A stretch of DNA of 53,584 bases, from positions 143,983-197,566 of the forward strand of contig NW_006763157.1 in assembly GCF_000264905.1 (NCBI RefSeq), given 5' to 3'. The notes beneath the pieces were generated by a model that was not told where the DNA came from, did no database searches, and saw only the letters and a list, made by a program, of their open reading frames with translations. Shown piece after piece: positions 33,101-45,480 of this stretch. The DNA is from Stereum hirsutum FP-91666 SS1. Taxonomy: Eukaryota; Basidiomycota; Agaricomycetes; Russulales; Stereaceae. Position numbers and translations under genes: made by a program. Position 1 is the stretch's first letter, and every line of letters starts with the position of its first letter.

Positions 33101-34734
33101 TACAACAAGGAAACCAGCTCCATTGATACCTAACCTCCAACACTTGACTGTTCTGATGGGCCATTCTATAAATTCCACTCCATGGCACCCCAGTGAGGCG
33201 TGTTTCAAACAAGGATAGCACCTCGCTTCGCCTGATGCAGGTTGCGAGAGCGGAACAACTAAAGATGGTTCGCGTATCCATGCGCAAGGCCGTAGTTCAA
33301 AAGCCGTGGATCAAACAATGTACCAAACCACACAGATTCCCCTTAGGTCTTCGAACACGTCTGAAGATATGACTACCGTCCGTACGATCGTCGATCCTAT
33401 CTCGAATCGGGAGACGCGATAAGCGGAGAGGGTCAATTCTCAACGTCGCTGGGCGGCAAGAAGGGGTTGATACGGTGACCACGGAGATGGACAACACTGT
33501 GCCGCGGTGAGAGCACACACAAATAGCGGTGAGTTGGAGGCTAAGTGAGACTGCATCTTACGCTTCTGCAGCGGGTCTAGACGATGTGCGATCAAAAGTT
33601 TGACAGTTCAGCATAATAGGGTGTAGATTCGAGTTGAATGAGACCGCAACACCCTGAGCCATCTCCGAGCGAAACGGATATCGCTCAACACGACTTCTGA
33701 TGTTCGAAAGAATGCATCTTGTCCCTATATTCATACATCGGGAAGCATCCAAGGTCGCAGCTCCCCGTAGTAAAGTTATTAACAAGAAAGCAACGCCGGC
33801 GAGGTATGGAGTGTGCAACGCTTTGATCGCGCGTTCAGACAAGTCAAGGGGAAAATCAAAAACGAATTGGTATTGACAGTTACCCGTTGCTGTTAAGGAC
33901 CTTTCCACAGAGTGGATGACGATGAATCTAAATGGGTCAAACGGATTAATTAAAAGATGTAAATCAAGGTGCGGCATCCTTTTTTGTGCTCGCAGCGGTC
34001 GCTCCAGTCGACATAGAATTTTTGGTGCTATAAACGAGCAGAACTGCCACACTATTTCAGCGAGTGTCATCGAAGAGGAAACGAAACACGTGTACGTCTC
34101 AAGTCATCATGGAGTACCTCGTAGGAGCAGACATACGCTCAGACTTGTGAGCATGCATATTGTTCCAAATCATTCACGAATGTCGGAGCTAAGGCGATGA
34201 ATCTTCGCTCGTTTCATCGCGCTGTAAACGCGTCCTGCTCAAGCACCGCGAGGTGGGAACGCAATTGAGTCTTTATTTGTACGTCGTGAAGAACACAGAG
34301 AAACTGATAGTTCATCAGCGAAGCATCGGTATAGAAAGTGAAAGGACTCGGAAATTCTGGATGGAAGTTATAGATAGTAAAATGGGCGGGCGAGGCGACG
34401 TGGCCGAAGCAACGGTACCAGATCATCTGATTTTACCGTGTACGAGTAGGCCAGCGGGAAAGATGCTTCGTATGCGTTCAGTGCTACGCTACCAACTCAG
34501 CATCGCCCATCTGACCATGATTTAGCTCTGGTCGCCACATCATACGAGAAGATATGTCTCAAAGTCTAGACACCGAACATCTGTCCGGGGTACATGTAGC
34601 ACAAAGGGGTGTATGTATCATAGAACTACATCGAGTGTCCCAGTCCTGAGATCAGCCCCATAATGCTAAGCCATCGCCCGTGTCTCGCATAGCGGGAGTA
34701 AAGTGGCGACGGAGATGATGTTGGGTCGTAGAGC
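33101..34734. other. stretch without a supported gene
   Basis: The longest frame (minus, 34,070-33,558, 170 codons) starts with an ATG but has no recognisable domain, irregular composition and no splice continuation. I do not call it. No repeats shared with the rest of the window were noticed. Confidence 0.35.
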
Positions 34735-35785
34735 GTACGGCTGAGCCAAGTTGGCGAGGCCGAGAATACGACGAGAATAGAGAGTAGGGCCGAGTGTATA
34801 GAGGAACATACGATAGTGAAGAACGCAAGGAATAGGGACACCGATGCAGTGCACCATCAGGACGGGAGAGCTTGGACGAACTTCTGGAGCAATGTATCCG
34901 AGGACGACAACAGAAAGAACGTCGATATCGAAAGATGGTATGTCTTGTGGTCGAATACGAGAGCCGAGCGAGGAGAATCGATGTGCGTTCAAATCTGGAA
35001 GCGGTGTAGAAGATGGTCGATGGGTTGGCTGTTGGTGGCGCTTACAATAGCCGAGGCAGTTCGAGCGACTGGGAGAGAAGACAGTGATATGCAAAGAAAA
35101 CAGGAGTGGTGTGTGGTTATACTGACGAGTACCATCAGCGTACGAATGAACAGTAGGAGAGTGCTGAGACGAACCTGCATCGTCGTGCTTCAACACACCT
35201 GTTTGTATACATCCCACCCGATCATCTACCTCTCAACAATTGTGAGCAAAAATAGCACTGCCAGCAGCACAAATTCTAGATAGCGAGAATTTTAAATAAC
35301 TAGTGTCATAGCAGGACCAGAGATCGTCGAGAACGACCATGCGAATTCTGTTAGGTCGCCAAAAGTCGGGTAAGAGGGGATCGCGATAGAGTGCGATTTG
35401 TCGAGAAAGTGGTGCCACAGTACGCCCAGGGACACACTACAAAAGCCACAGTATGGTCACTACACGGGTTAAGTACGATGTAATGGTATGCAGGACTGCT
35501 GTTGACTGAGAAACGAAAGCGTCCCGGGAAGATGACGTCATCAGCTTGATGCTCGCGAAGTGGCGCTTGAGCGCCACACAGTCCTTGTCCTCGATCGTTT
35601 CGTTCTCGTTCCCGACCGCGACGTTATGGCTCTACAAGTGTCCTATGGTCACTTTTCCTGCGCTTGTCATGGTATTACAGTATCAACCTCTCGTCGTGAC
35701 TCTTAGAGCACACCTTCGTACTCTCACGCATGATTTTCTAGAACCTCTGAGTCTTGTCCTCCCGCTCCTCCAACAGCAGGTATGC
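34735..35785 (+). repeat. repeat R2, copy 1
   Basis: A diverged direct copy of 45,695-46,745. Landmarks in the same order are ATAGAGGAACATACGA, GGTCGCCAAAAGTCGGG, GGGATCGCGATRGAGYGCGA, GAAGATGACGTCATCAGC, GCGCTTGAGCGCCACACA and CACACCTTCGTACTCTC. It ends just before homology to the membrane-protein gene (copy B) starts. Non-coding. Confidence 0.75.
35533..35540. promoter_or_regulatory. CRE-like TGACGTCA site
   Basis: Perfect TGACGTCA palindrome, the consensus of ATF/CREB-type bZIP factors, within R2 copy 1 and about 410 bases upstream of the copy B start. The block around it (GAAGATGACGTCATCAGCTTGAT) is conserved at 46,472-46,494. Confidence 0.4.
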
Positions 35786-35809
35786 TCGCGAAAGACAGGG
35801 ACTGATCCT

Positions 35810-38265
35810 CTATCACTTATTCGCATCGATTCCAAACTCGAACCGTCATCGTCGTCGATGATCCGATAGCGCGAGTCAACCCCAGCATCGCAGATTAGAC
35901 AGTCCCATCTGTCTTGGAAGGGCATAGGCCCGCTTTTTCTTTTTCGTATCATGTCTTCTGTATCGTCTGCGCCAGCAGAAGCAGCGCTAGTACGACCGTT
36001 GGCACGAGCGACAGTTCGATAAAGAGCACCACCGCCGGGCCCTCATCGTCTTCGGCGGTCACGACTTCCGGTTCGTACTCTCTTTCCGCATACTCTCTCT
36101 TCGTGAGCTCTCTATCATATTCGCGTGCGATCGCCTACTGACGCTATCTACCTTTGCTTTTCTATGAGCGAATCATATTACTCCCCAACAATCGTTGCTT
36201 TCGTTTGTGTCCTGCAGCCTCAAGGCCTCAGTATCTGTACCATGACCCGCATCCTCTTTTGTTTCTAACCCGTGTTCGCGTGCCTGCTTGCTCATCTGCC
36301 TTTACTAACCATCTCTCTCATTCATTCATTCACAGCTAGAATCGATCCCGCGTCAACGACAGCCGCGACTTCCACGATAGCTCCATCCACCACTTCCGAC
36401 ACAACCTTCGTCGCTTCACCCACCTCCATATCGACCACATCCGTCGCTTCATCCACCGATAGCACAACAGCTACCTCCGTGCCTCCGATCGACCCCCGCC
36501 TCGCCCGTCACCAGCACCTCTGTCACGACCGATGCGAACGGAAGCACGTCTCTCGCGGTTGTGACGAGCAGTCAGACTACGGGGAGTGGGAGCAGGAGTT
36601 CGGCAACGAGTACGACGAATGTAGCGGTTTCGACGGTTGTGCAAACGATTATTATGTGAGTCTCCTCTATCCTTGTGCCGTGGCCTTTTTCTTTTCTTTG
36701 CCTTTGTCTCAATGAGGCAATATCTTCAAATCTTTTCTCGTTTTTCCGCGGTCAACTGCACCTTCCCGTTATCCTCCCATTTCTATACTCTCCTCCCAAT
36801 ATCTTGTCTTCATACTTTCTTTATCTCAATTTCTACGCGTACACCTCCGCCCTCGTTGCATACACTTCTATGCTACGGGGGCCCACTTCTTTCGAATTTG
36901 AGACATCGGTGTTATGTTTTGCGGAATAATTGCCCCTTTTTCGTATTTTCTCTTTTTGTACTGGCGTTTCTCTTTTCTCCGCTTTTCTCTGAGCCGTTTT
37001 TGGTCTTCTGGGTTGCTTCACCGGGCGATCCGTCGTTCGATGCTTGCGCTCGTCTTTGTTTCATCTTCATCCTCCGTGACTTCTGCTCTTTTTCCGTTTT
37101 ATGCTACTACATCACACGTGGCCGAATGTGGCCCAACCCAACCCCTCACCCTGTTCCACCTTTTTTGTTTCGTTTTGTTCCGTTTTTTCTCTTCGGTCTC
37201 CAATACATACATGCATACGTGCATTCACGAGGGGAGCCCCTGTCGCATTTACGGTGCACGTTTGTGGTTGTACGGTCTCCCTTTTCTATCGTGGTGGTTG
37301 ATTTTGGACTTCCTCTTGCTTCGATTCTTCGCGCCTATCGCTTTCGTTCGCATCCTTCACATTTTTGTGTCGCCTTGGATCGCTTTTCGCCGCCTTGCTA
37401 CGGTCATGTCGTCTCTTTCGGCGACTGAGCGATATCGTACTGCACTGTCTATCTGGTCTGGTCTTCCTGTTTTCATCCCGCATATCTTCCCTTCCACCCT
37501 GATTCTCTGAACCCCTTCGTGATCACCGTATCTTACTCTTTACTGCCCATCAATATCTACAACCACATCAACCCCGCGCACCCTTTTTCTTTCCTTCTTT
37601 CCTTCTCTTCTCTAATCTCGCACACAACGTCGCAACCGGCAGCTCCTCATCTTTCTCCATCACCTCCTCCAACACTGGTGCCATCGTCGGTGAGCCTCGT
37701 TTTCACCGGCATCCTATTCTGATGGCTGCGGCGCCGATGCGCAAAGAACGAATTCGACGGGAATTTCGACCCGGATAGGGTGGTGAGCCACAATGGCGCG
37801 GTGTATATCACTTGGGGTCGAAGAAGCGGAAAATCCCTTCGTATGCTGATAATCCGCATGTGGCGGCTGGGGCTTCGGGGTCGGAATTGGTTGCCAGTGG
37901 GCAGGGGACGCCGGGAATGGTACAGACGCACCATGCAAAGTCGTCGATTTTGACTTCTGGGATGGCTGGTGCGGGTGCGGGCGCAGCGTACAGCGGAGCG
38001 CATTCGTCCTCGCGAGGTCATTCTTCACCCAATGTGCTCCTTTCGCTCAATCATTATATGTCGACGTCCGTCTCCGATCCTTCGAAATACCCTGTCTCGG
38101 ACGTGTCGTATTATTACAGTACGCACTCCAGTACTTCCGCCCTGGCTACCACCCAAATCCACGCGTCGCTGGCTCTGGCACACCTTACGCGCCCGGGCAA
38201 GCACCCTACGGCTATGGACCAACGATCGTGGCTTCACCGGTGGGTTCCGTGGTCCTTCGGCTGGT
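35810..38265 (+). pseudogene. broken inverted copy (B) of the Ser/Thr-rich membrane protein gene
   Basis: It matches 24,800-21,638 (copy A) from the promoter through the tail, in opposite orientation. The equivalent ATG is at 35,951 (MSSVSSAPA), but a net 4-base deletion in the Ser-coding run shifts the frame, giving a stop about 21 codons in. A second frame change lies near 36,485, and the membrane-segment exon (37,640-37,740) is scrambled, with a stop in place of the stop-transfer region. The tail reads GMVQTHHAKSSILTSGMAG through STSVSDPSKYPVSD before diverging, and it stops early at 38,265. The long intron seen in copy A has a counterpart here (donor at 36,656, about 1 kb). Gene A is therefore the working copy and B a relic, converging tail-to-tail with the eqolisin gene. 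Confidence 0.8.
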
Positions 38266-38528
38266 AAAGGGGAAAGAAGGAAGGATGTGTACCTTATAAT
38301 AATGGGTAGAGTACTATATTGTTTTTATTACTATTTCCGTCGTGAGCCGCTGCGCACACTTTTTGACCAATCGCGTCAGAATAAGGAAGAAGTCATCGTG
38401 TATACGCCCAATGCCTGCAACAGTGAAAAAACAGTAAATGCCAGTGGGGATTGCATCAGTTGTATGGGAAGGGGACGGGGTAGCGCACGTCCACTATGGA
38501 TCATCAGCACATTTCACGTCCGATGTAC

Positions 38529-40283
38529 TCAAGCAGCTGTTCTCGTGCTCTTATACTCTGGTAGTGAATCCGCCTCTAGCATCATACCCTCTCGTATCTC
38601 CCTGTTCTCTGCTCTCGGCCTGTCGACCTCTTCCTCAAGCCGTCTCTCCCTCTCTCTCCCCTTGCTGGCACTCCTCACGTGGCTCCTACTCGAAGAAAAA
38701 AACGGCGCAGCCGAAATAGAACTAGCTGGTGTCGTGGCTATCGTCCTTGAACCAGCGTGAATATCGATTACACTTGGAAGGACGTCGGACGACGGTATTG
38801 GGCCGATGTCGTTCAAAATCGACAGCAGAGATGGAGGTCGAACACGTAAACGGGTCGATTCAGTAATGGTATGTCGTCGGTCAGGTACGAAATCGGCTGG
38901 TATCGTTCCAGCTAATGGGTGTGTGGTTTCCTTGATTCCACCAGGAAGGAAAGGGCTGATATGTGGGATGGAAGGGCGCACTGCGATCCTTTCATGTCGA
39001 CGACGATAGTAACAGAGAACGGCAATGCCAATAATGGAGACAATCAACATTCCTCCGACGACTCCGCCCACTAGCGCTCCTATAGGCCGAGCATGTCGAC
39101 CTTTGGCTGATACCGGGATCGCTGGTACGCTCGATGCTGTCTGTGAACTCGAAGCGGTAATGGATGATGAGCCATGTGGGTCTGATGGACCGTTCGTCGT
39201 TATAGTGCCACTGCTCAGAGTCGACGTAGTGATAGCGTCCGAAATGTTTCTTCTCGTCAAAAGGAGAAGAAATAAATTATATATCGTCCTGAAGACAGCA
39301 GTTGATGAAAATCAAATCTCACTGGTAGGTCACTGTGACTGATGTTGGATCAATCTGAGTTTCTGTAAGGACGTTCCCTGCTGCATTGACCATGTTGATC
39401 AAGTTTGCTCCCTCTGGACCTAGGACTTCATTACGCGCTACGACTTGCGCACCAGTGAACTTCACCGTCTCAAAGTTAGCGAGTGGCACAGTCTCTGCAC
39501 CAAGTCGATAGTCCTCGACGATCCATTCTGCGCTGGTCTGACAGAGGGCAGAGGTCGATGTCAAGATATGATTGACGCTTTGACCGGTTGACGTGTTTTC
39601 GATTAAGACATTTCCGGAGGTGGTGGAGTTCGCACTGACGGCCAGAGTTATTGTATCTCCGGCCGAGAACTGTATACCAGTGAAATCATGAGAGAAATCA
39701 GGATACCATTCATACCACCCTATCGTGAGAATTGTGTGGAAAGCGGGCAACATCAGACATCAGACAAGCTGCATTTATGAATTAAAACATTTATACGTAC
39801 CGTTGATCGAGACACTGCCGTTCGCAGATACGGTAAGGTCCACTCCGGTTTGTAGAAGTGCAGTCGAGCAGTTTTCACCGTCAATGCCAACCCATGCTGC
39901 TGCTGAGTAGGTGCTAGAGCTTCTTGCAGTGCTTGAAGGAAAGGAGGGAGAAGGGATAATGAAAGTGCCGGTTATTGAGGTATATGTCTGTGACAGAGGC
40001 AAAGAAATTAATATGATGGGTACCCACTGTAAGCGACAATGAATGTGGTATCTAGTACCGAGGAGTCAGCGGTCAAAACAGCGCCTGCCCAGTTAGAGCT
40101 TAGTTGTGGATCACTAGTTGCGTCGAGAGTGGTAATTCCAAAATTTTGACCGGATCTCGATACTACAGCAGGAGAAGCTGAATATGCGCGGCGACGAGCG
40201 ATAGTAGCAGATAACCTGCCTTTCGCAATAGTGAAAGAAATGCCAGTGAGTAATAATTGGACAATGATGGTGACAAAGGCCAT
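38529..40283 (-). CDS. G1-family glutamic peptidase (eqolisin) with membrane anchor
   Basis: Acid endopeptidase of family G1 (formerly A4). Four exons join in frame: ATG at 40,283 to ~40,056, ~39,985-39,809, ~39,721-39,324, and ~39,254-38,529; about 510 aa. Residues 1-21 are a signal peptide, followed by a pro-region with RRR. The catalytic Gln is Q121 in LLQTGVD and the catalytic Glu E202 in SAEWIVEDY; the spacing matches scytalidoglutamic peptidase. SSNWAGAVL (62-70) and WYEWYPDF are further family motifs. After the usual C-terminus (~270) comes a Ser/Thr stalk, a membrane segment at ~327-351 (PIGALVGGVVGG to LCYYRRRHE) and a 155-aa cytosolic tail with a charged helix (RLEEEVDRPRAENREI) and SLPEYKS. 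Eqolisins are normally soluble and secreted, so an anchored form is unusual. The fusion rests on one splice junction (donor at ~39,323, acceptor at ~39,255) that keeps frame. Confidence 0.75.
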
Positions 40284-40913
40284 TATGGCGGGGATACCGA
40301 GGTGAGATGGTGTAGATGAGAAATCGCGCAGAGAATTCTGAATGGGTGGCTCGGAGCGTTCTGACTATGGGGGAATATGAATGAACCTGTTTACCAGGGC
40401 ATATATGGAGCGGCACATTGCCAAATGATGGAACAAACTCGTGATGAGTTTAATATCTCATAACTTCGTCCCGTTGGGGCATCAAAATGCAATATACATT
40501 CTGTGCAAACTCGATGCGGGGGTAGCCTCCCGTGCACATGTTCCCGCTCGCATTTGTGGTTTCAAATGGCACACACACCTTAGCAAGAGACCCACGTAGC
40601 ATAGCATCAAAAAGAAGGGCGGAATCACGGGTCGTCGTTGAGGTGGATGAGGGATGCGAGCGGAACAAGCTTTTTTTGGGCGTCCAAAATCAGTGACAAC
40701 TGAGTATCACATCCCGGTCCACATCCGTCAATTTGAAACCAGACCTTTCTCTTGGAAGATGATGAACAAAATCGATACCAACCGCTACATATATCTCCTA
40801 TACCGTGATAATTAACAAAGGAATGCCAACATATTTATGCCTCAACTCATGATATCTATCGCTTCGCCAATGCTACACCGAACATTCGAAGACGCTAGCA
40901 TTTAAGTTCCTCA
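40284..40913. other. intergenic region, promoter side of the eqolisin gene
   Basis: No gene supported. It must hold the promoter of the minus-strand eqolisin gene and the 3' end of the ULD gene. No clear TATA box near 40,300-40,400. Confidence 0.4.
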
Positions 40914-42883
40914 TCAGCCACACGTTCTGTGCGAGAGCATATACACACTCACTAGAGCGCGTTCTGAAAACTTCATCATCGACTTCAACATGTAGTTCTG
41001 CTCCGCCATGTTTCTACAGGTCTCCACCACCAATGCCTCCGTCTCCAGAAACAGAGCTTCAGGATCACATCTCTCGCCTGCCTTCCGCTTGATCTCCACA
41101 GCACGAAGATTGAACTGAAGCAGGACTTGCATACACTGTTGAAACAATAGCTGAATCGGCAGCGGGTAGAGAGGAGAGAGTGCGCTGGGAGTTTCATCTC
41201 CTGGTGGACTGGGAAAAACATTGTATACGTTCATGAGGATAATACTCATCTCGTTGATCAAATCTGCTAATTTTCCCCAGTACGGGTGACGCTGGGAGAG
41301 AATGGTGTCGAGATTATGAGTGAAGCCGAAAGCCTCGTGGGAGGCGAGATCTGTGATATCATCTCCGTTGATCTTTGTTGCAAACGGAACGCGGAAACGG
41401 TTGCTGAAATGGCAGAAATCTTCGAAGGAATCTGCAAAGCATAACAGACACAGGTCAATAAGCGTAGAGTCGCAAGAAATAGTACATATGACAAACTAAT
41501 ATCATCCATAGATGTCTCAATCACGTTGATTCGACGGAGGAATCGCGCATCGTCTCGGTCATTCCATATTCGGATTGCGGACGGACACCAGTATGGGAGC
41601 GAAACTGCTTCTATTTCGTCAGGGAAAGAGTTCCCGAAACGAAGCTCCTCGAACGATCCGTCGTAGAAACGAGGACCCGCAACAGGAATCTCGCTCTGGG
41701 ACGGTACGGCTGCTTCTCCTGTCGATACGAGAAGCGTAGCAGAGCAATAAGAGCTGACAGCCCGTAAAAGACATGAATTAGCGTTATACAATATAACAAG
41801 ATAGTCAAGACCAGTACGTGCCATGTCATTTCTGTGCTCGGCGTAAGTGCAATACCTTCAGGTAGCGAATGCGAACAGGCGGGACATGTGTCGGTGTTGC
41901 TCTGATCATCAACCTCTGAGCACCGCCGATATCGAATAGTGCGAAGGCGGGCGCTCATGTCAATGACGGTACCCGGACGAACCACCCAATTGCTAGGCGA
42001 TAGTGAGTTCCTGCTGGACTCTGACGAAAGATCGTACTCTCCCGAAACGATGAAGCGATATCCGGCTTTGCCTTGATAATGAAAGCGCAAGAAACCTTCG
42101 AAGTCCTGGGGTAAACAGTGTCATTATCTAAATGATACGAAAAACAAATGTGACATACTTTAGCGGTCTTACAGAGGTGAAGTGGAAGCTGAATGCGTTG
42201 ACCGAGCATGTCGTTCAAGATAATGGGTCGATCTCGGAAAGTAGAGCCTCCCTCCCAGTAATGGCCCAAGACCTCCGGAATTTCCGCGATGCAGTGCTTG
42301 ATTTCGAGCACCGTCGTTTGTGATTCACGCACGGTATCCTCGACTCTACTGATGGCCATACTATATGCGCCATTGTGGAAGAGATATGAGGTATACGTAC
42401 GCCGAATTCAGAGGAAGGAAATTCAACGTACGAGTTGGAGACGTCCAAAAGAGTTGTGATAACATCACCCTCATCCTTCAGTTTCCTCCTAATGTCCACC
42501 AACTCATCGACCTTGAATAATCCCCATCCAATTTTACGCCACGAATCCCTCATCCTGCTACCTGATCCTCCTTTCCTCAAACTCTCCCGGAATTTCTGAA
42601 TCCTCACATAAAGATCGAATATGACGATCCGGCAACGACTGATAGACAATCTCAGGTCCTCATGGGTGTTGATCGACAGAGATCCGGAGCCATGGCGAGG
42701 AGTGGTGACGCCCTGGACCAGGTGAAGAACACGTAATGTTCTGTCGAGCTCAAGGAGTAGGTCTTGATACTCCGATGAGGCGCCGAGACTGTCGCTCAAC
42801 AAACGTTGGACAGTACGAACGAGCTGAAGTATAGAGAGGATGTCTCCGAAGGAGCCAAAAGTGAAGCCGACGATTTGAGACAT
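40914..42883 (-). CDS. fungal ubiquitin-like (ULD) domain protein
   Basis: The start chosen is the ATG at 42,883 (MSQIVGFTFGSFGDILSILQ), because this begins the helical N-terminal domain found ahead of the ULD domain in many Agaricomycete proteins. The same frame is open upstream to 43,003. The helical domain continues with SRCRIVIFDLYVRIQKFR and KVDELVDIRRKL. After an intron near 42,360-42,400 comes the ubiquitin-like fold: RPIILNDMLGQRIQLPLHLC, then DFEGFLRFHYQ, NWVVRPGTVIDMSARL, and a CPAC pair. Further exons (intron 41,719-41,855 and one near 41,420-41,515) lead to a C-terminal part with DSFEDFCHFSNRF and SQRHPYWGKLADLINEMS. Proteins of this type are often adjacent to or fused with NLR-like modules, and a role in signalling is inferred only. 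Upstream lies a 398-bp tandem duplication. Exon joins keep frame; apparently intact. Confidence 0.65.
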
Positions 42884-42904
42884 GGACGTCAAGCACAGAG
42901 GAGA

Positions 42905-43645
42905 GATGCGAAGAACGAGGGTGAACGACGCGCAGGCGTATGTGTGCATATCAAGTCCATCTGCTCCCACAATGAGGGTGGCACATACGCTGGGAAACGC
43001 CAACGAGGTCTACATGGCATAGCATTCTCTTCCGGTCACGACTAGAAGATAGCCGATGCAACGAGGAGTAGCCAGTTGACAAAACAAGAACAAGAGCAGT
43101 GCCTCGACAGAAGCCAAGGAAGGCTTCGGATTGTGGACAGATAAGGTTGCTTGCCTAGCTTTCATTCATGCTGCAGACGAGTTGGTCGTGTGAGAAAATA
43201 AGACGAGGTCCACAGTCGCACCTTTGTTTCTCCACAGCACGAACTGCCGCTCAAAAGTCGAGAAAAGTGGGCGCATTATGGTGGATAGACGGGGACCACC
43301 AGCGAGACAAGAGCAAGGGTAAACGACGCACAGGCGTATGCGTGCATATCAAGTTCATCGGCTCCCACGATGGGGGTGGTATAGGCGCTGAGAAACGCCA
43401 GCAAGGTCTCCATGCTGCAGCCTCCCTTCTTGTAACAGGCAAAAGGTAGCCGATGCAAGGAGAAGCAGCGCAGTCAACATAGAGAGTACGAACGCGATGG
43501 GCCCGGACCACAGCTAGGAAGACTTCGGATTATAGACAGATAAGGGCACTTGTGTAGCCCATGTCGTCGATGAGGGTATACGCGATGAAGTGGTCGTGTG
43601 AACAAAGAAAACGAAAGCCATAGTCACAAGTATGTTTCTATCGAT
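42905..43645. repeat. direct tandem duplication, ~398-bp period
   Basis: The unit starting near 42,905 is repeated from ~43,303. The words AACGACGCRCAGGCGTATG (42,924 and 43,322), AGCCGATGCAA (43,051 and 43,448) and CTTCGGATT (43,124 and 43,523) are all offset by 397-399 bases. It covers the upstream region of the ULD gene, so the promoter may be duplicated. On the minus strand both units read GADxLDMHxYACASFTL, which may be chance or a lost exon. Confidence 0.75.
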
Positions 43646-44134
43646 GATGGACTGAGCACATAGGCCCAATCGTACATCCTGCAGCGAACAAGAACACAAA
43701 AATGGATCCAGTATATGTACTGCACTCCGCCACCTACCCATTGCATGGAGAGAAGGCGATTGACATAACACGCACTTATCCAAAAAACCCAAACGGACCG
43801 GCATAGCGCACTATACGTCCCGAAGTCACCAAGAACGAATAGCAAGGTCACAGTCGAACACAGTCAACGCATAGATCCGTCGGCGGCGGTACCTACCCTC
43901 GCTCGCTTTCTCGAAATGAACTCTCTCCGCGCAAAGAAGCAACGAAGGAAAACATCAGATAATACAACCAAGAAAGGTTCTATACATGCAAACACCCACC
44001 GTGCACTCCCTCACCCCGAAGTCTCCGGTCTAAAGTTGATACAATCCAACACACAATACTCAAACGCGCACTCAAACGAACACCTTCCATACCCTTACCC
44101 TTCCTAACAGTTGGCACAAATGAGAACGCAAGGC
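43646..44134. other. stretch without a supported gene
   Basis: No coding region, repeat or RNA gene recognised. Confidence 0.35.
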
Positions 44135-45480
44135 CTAAGCCCCCTTCCCGGGAATCGATTCAGACGACGCAAGCGAAGGTGCCTGAGCTGCGTCTGCGTC
44201 AGCAGGTCGGGTGAGCATCTGATGCTCGACGTTGATCTGTGGGAAGGAAGGGTTTGCTGGTGAGTTACAGAGGTGAAGGTGAGGACGAAGGGGGGCGATA
44301 AGACGAACCTTTGGTCCCTTGAACCATTTACTGTGGCACAAAGCGACTGTAAGTTTTATGAGAGGTGAGAGGAACGGAGCTGTACTCACCGCACATCCAC
44401 AACCCACTACACCATCGCGAAAAACATCGGACCTATGTCAACCGCAATCAGCCCGCATCCTCACCACCCAATAAAAAGTACGCACCTCCCCAAGCCACAA
44501 CCGTCCAATCCGGATCCATACTCTGCACATCCAAATCCACTCCCCTCACCGTCGGAAAACAAAGCACCTGCATCATCACCAACGCAAACCCACTTGCAAC
44601 CGACCCACTCAACCTACTCCACCGTCCCAAATTCCACGGGCCCGGCCAGAACCGATTACCCACGACGAACAACGGGCAAAGTGAAGGCGACGTAGGCGCC
44701 GATGGAGAGATGGCGAGAGAGCCACCGTAGATGAGGAGGAGGATCCCGATGGAGGTGTTCATCCAGACGGCGTTGACGGGGGTTTCGATGTGTTTGTTGA
44801 CGGTGCCGGGGATCCAGGAGAGGGGGAAGACGCCATCGCGGTCGTAGTTGTAGATGACCCGGGCTGGGGGAGGGAGGTGAGTTAAGAGGGGAGTGGTCAC
44901 AGGGGTAACGGGAGACGTACATATGGCGACCATATAACCCTGGCCCCTATTCGACACCCGAAACGTTAGTAGTCATACCATCTGCAAAACAATGTTCAAA
45001 GCATACATACATGAAGACACTGCCCAAAATCTCATCAGCACTAATTTATTCCCGGGAGAGTAGGCTAGGACACGCACCTGCACACAATCATCATCGCCAT
45101 CACAGCCATCGCCGTCTTCTGCGTTTACACCTGCAGACAATACGCCCAAGCTCAGAGACGATCACCGCGGGTATATCGCGCACTGTATACGCAATCAATG
45201 TCCATGCCATCGCACCGTCAGCACCAGCACCATACTACCACACCCTGCTCAAAGACAGCAAGAGACAAGAGGCAGGGTGGCGAATACATACCAAGCATCA
45301 AGAAACACCCCAACAAGCCCCACGGCTCCGCCGTCAGCACGATAGCCCGCTGACTCGCAATCGCCGCATTCGAGCATTCTTTGGTGAGATGTAAGTGCGC
45401 GTCGTAGCCCGACATTATCCATATGACGGAGATGAAGGACATGAGGATGGCGATGCCGTTGGGCCATTCGGTTTCGTTCT
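44135..45480 (-). pseudogene. decayed amino-acid/GABA permease (APC family) gene
   Basis: Remnant of a 12-helix plasma-membrane amino-acid permease. The exon starting at 45,480 reads WPNGIAILMSFISVIWIMSGYDAHLHLTKECSNAAIASQRA. A later one reads YNYDRDGVFPLSWI, HIETPVNAVW, FVVGNRFWPGPWNLGRWSR and VLCFPTVRGVDL, all strong matches to fungal GABA/amino-acid permeases. The last exon gives KWFKGPK, then INVEHQML, ending at the TAG at 44,135-44,137. A TAG at 44,407-44,409 interrupts the frame (GGPMFFAMV, stop, WVVDVR), where a Trp would be expected. Helices 7-8 (45,050-45,240) are only partly recognisable, and the N-terminal third is missing. Sequence up to ~45,690 cannot be aligned with the family, and R2 begins there. 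Truncation by the repeat plus a nonsense codon make it non-functional. Confidence 0.75.

Noticed and set aside
33558..34070. 170-codon minus-strand frame starting with ATG
   Set aside because: No recognisable domain, no splice continuation and uneven composition; not enough to call a gene.
36637..37510. 263- and 198-codon plus-strand frames
   Set aside because: They lie in the counterpart of the long intron of copy A and do not match frames there; low-complexity pyrimidine-rich translation.
39319..39753. TTG-initiated frame read as a separate short protein
   Set aside because: It is the third exon of the eqolisin gene; consensus splice sites join it in frame on both sides.
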